Below are positions 32,888 to 33,150 of a DNA stretch of 33,150 nt, one piece after another. The notes under the pieces are model-generated. The model saw nothing but the letters and a program-made list of their open reading frames with translations, made no database searches and was not told the DNA's origin. The stretch's first letter is position 1, and every line of letters begins with the position of its first letter. Origin of the DNA: JAMXLO01 sp046735215 (GTDB taxonomy: Bacteria > Pseudomonadota > Alphaproteobacteria > Acetobacterales > Acetobacteraceae); the NCBI GenBank assembly GCA_046735215.1, contig JBKPSV010000377.1:1-33150 (forward strand), read 5' to 3'. A program made the translations under genes and the position numbers.

Positions 32888-33150
32888 ATGGCCATCCGCA
32901 AGCTGCTTCTGCCGCTGACCGGTACCGCCGCCGGCGAGGCAGCCCTGTCGACCTGCCTGATGATCGCGCGGCTTTGGAATGCCCACGTGACCGCGCTGCA
33001 CGTGCGCGTCGATAGTCGCGATGTCGCGCCGCTCGCCGGCGAAGGTCTGTCTGGCGCGATGATCGAAGAGATGATGTCGGCGACAGAAAAGGAGAGCAAC
33101 GAGCGGGCGCACGCCGTCCGCGCGATGTTCGACCGATTCGTCATCCAGCA
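32888..33150 (+). CDS. Universal stress protein (UspA) family, 3' end outside the window
   Basis: The frame starts at the ATG at 32888, with GAGGAG seven bases upstream, and remains open to the window end (87 codons). The start MAIRKLLLPLTGTAAGEAALSTCLMIARLWNAHVTALHV is the beta1-alpha1-beta2 opening of the Usp fold, here with LLPLTG in place of the common ILVPVDGS. The following helix is charged (MIEEMMSATEKESNERA). Such proteins bind ATP or act in stress survival; in alphaproteobacteria two-domain forms of about 280 aa are common, and the length here cannot be known. Confidence 0.88.
   Translation, partial: MAIRKLLLPLTGTAAGEAALSTCLMIARLWNAHVTALHVRVDSRDVAPLAGEGLSGAMIEEMMSATEKESNERAHAVRAMFDRFVIQ

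Overview
The window is GC-rich, densely coded bacterial chromosome. Protein families point to an alphaproteobacterium, probably Rhodospirillales/Acetobacteraceae: DUF2852, DUF3576, the fsa-DUF484-xerC block divergent from priA, and mdh-sucC-sucD linkage. The assignment is by gene content only; no rRNA, tRNA, CRISPR array or insertion sequence was seen. A G1-type (acid) peptidase homologue would suit an acid-tolerant lifestyle, but that is inference.

Layout. 1-2.3 kb: 5' part of sucA (2-oxoglutarate dehydrogenase E1) on the minus strand, with a 17-bp palindrome just upstream of its start. 2.5-6.9 kb: a two-gene RND efflux unit (adaptor and pump), divergent from sucA. 6.9-8.5 kb: a DUF2852 membrane protein, a TetR regulator and a small membrane protein, with related CATGTGAA/TTTACATG inverted repeats in front of the first two. 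8.5-8.9 kb holds no convincing gene. 8.9-11.7 kb: a small secreted Cys-containing protein, convergent with an unusual transmembrane Ser/Thr kinase carrying leucine-rich and Sel1-like repeats. 11.9-16.3 kb: a housekeeping block, fsa-DUF484-xerC on minus and priA on plus.

16.35-20.6 kb is the most unusual part. An exact TGTGA-N6-TCACA (CRP-type) site precedes a cyclase-homology/TolB-like/TPR gene that carries a frameshift near 18158. Closely behind come a PAP2/vanadium-haloperoxidase-type protein and a G1 (eqolisin) glutamic peptidase homologue, whose start overlaps the preceding stop. 20.8-23.9 kb: mdh-sucC-sucD, the TCA-cycle partners of sucA but about 18.5 kb away and on the opposite strand. 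23.9-27.2 kb: an S9 prolyl-oligopeptidase-family protein and a luciferase-like flavin monooxygenase.

27.2-33.15 kb: a 50-aa single-TM protein on minus with a perfect FNR/FixK box (TTGAT-N4-ATCAA) in promoter position, a DUF3576 lipoprotein, an MFS transporter, a SAM methyltransferase, and pdxH followed by an APH-like/P-loop kinase fusion. A 45-aa membrane protein and the start of a universal stress protein close the window. The FNR box and the kinase-fusion/UspA neighbourhood suggest an oxygen-limitation or stress theme at this end.
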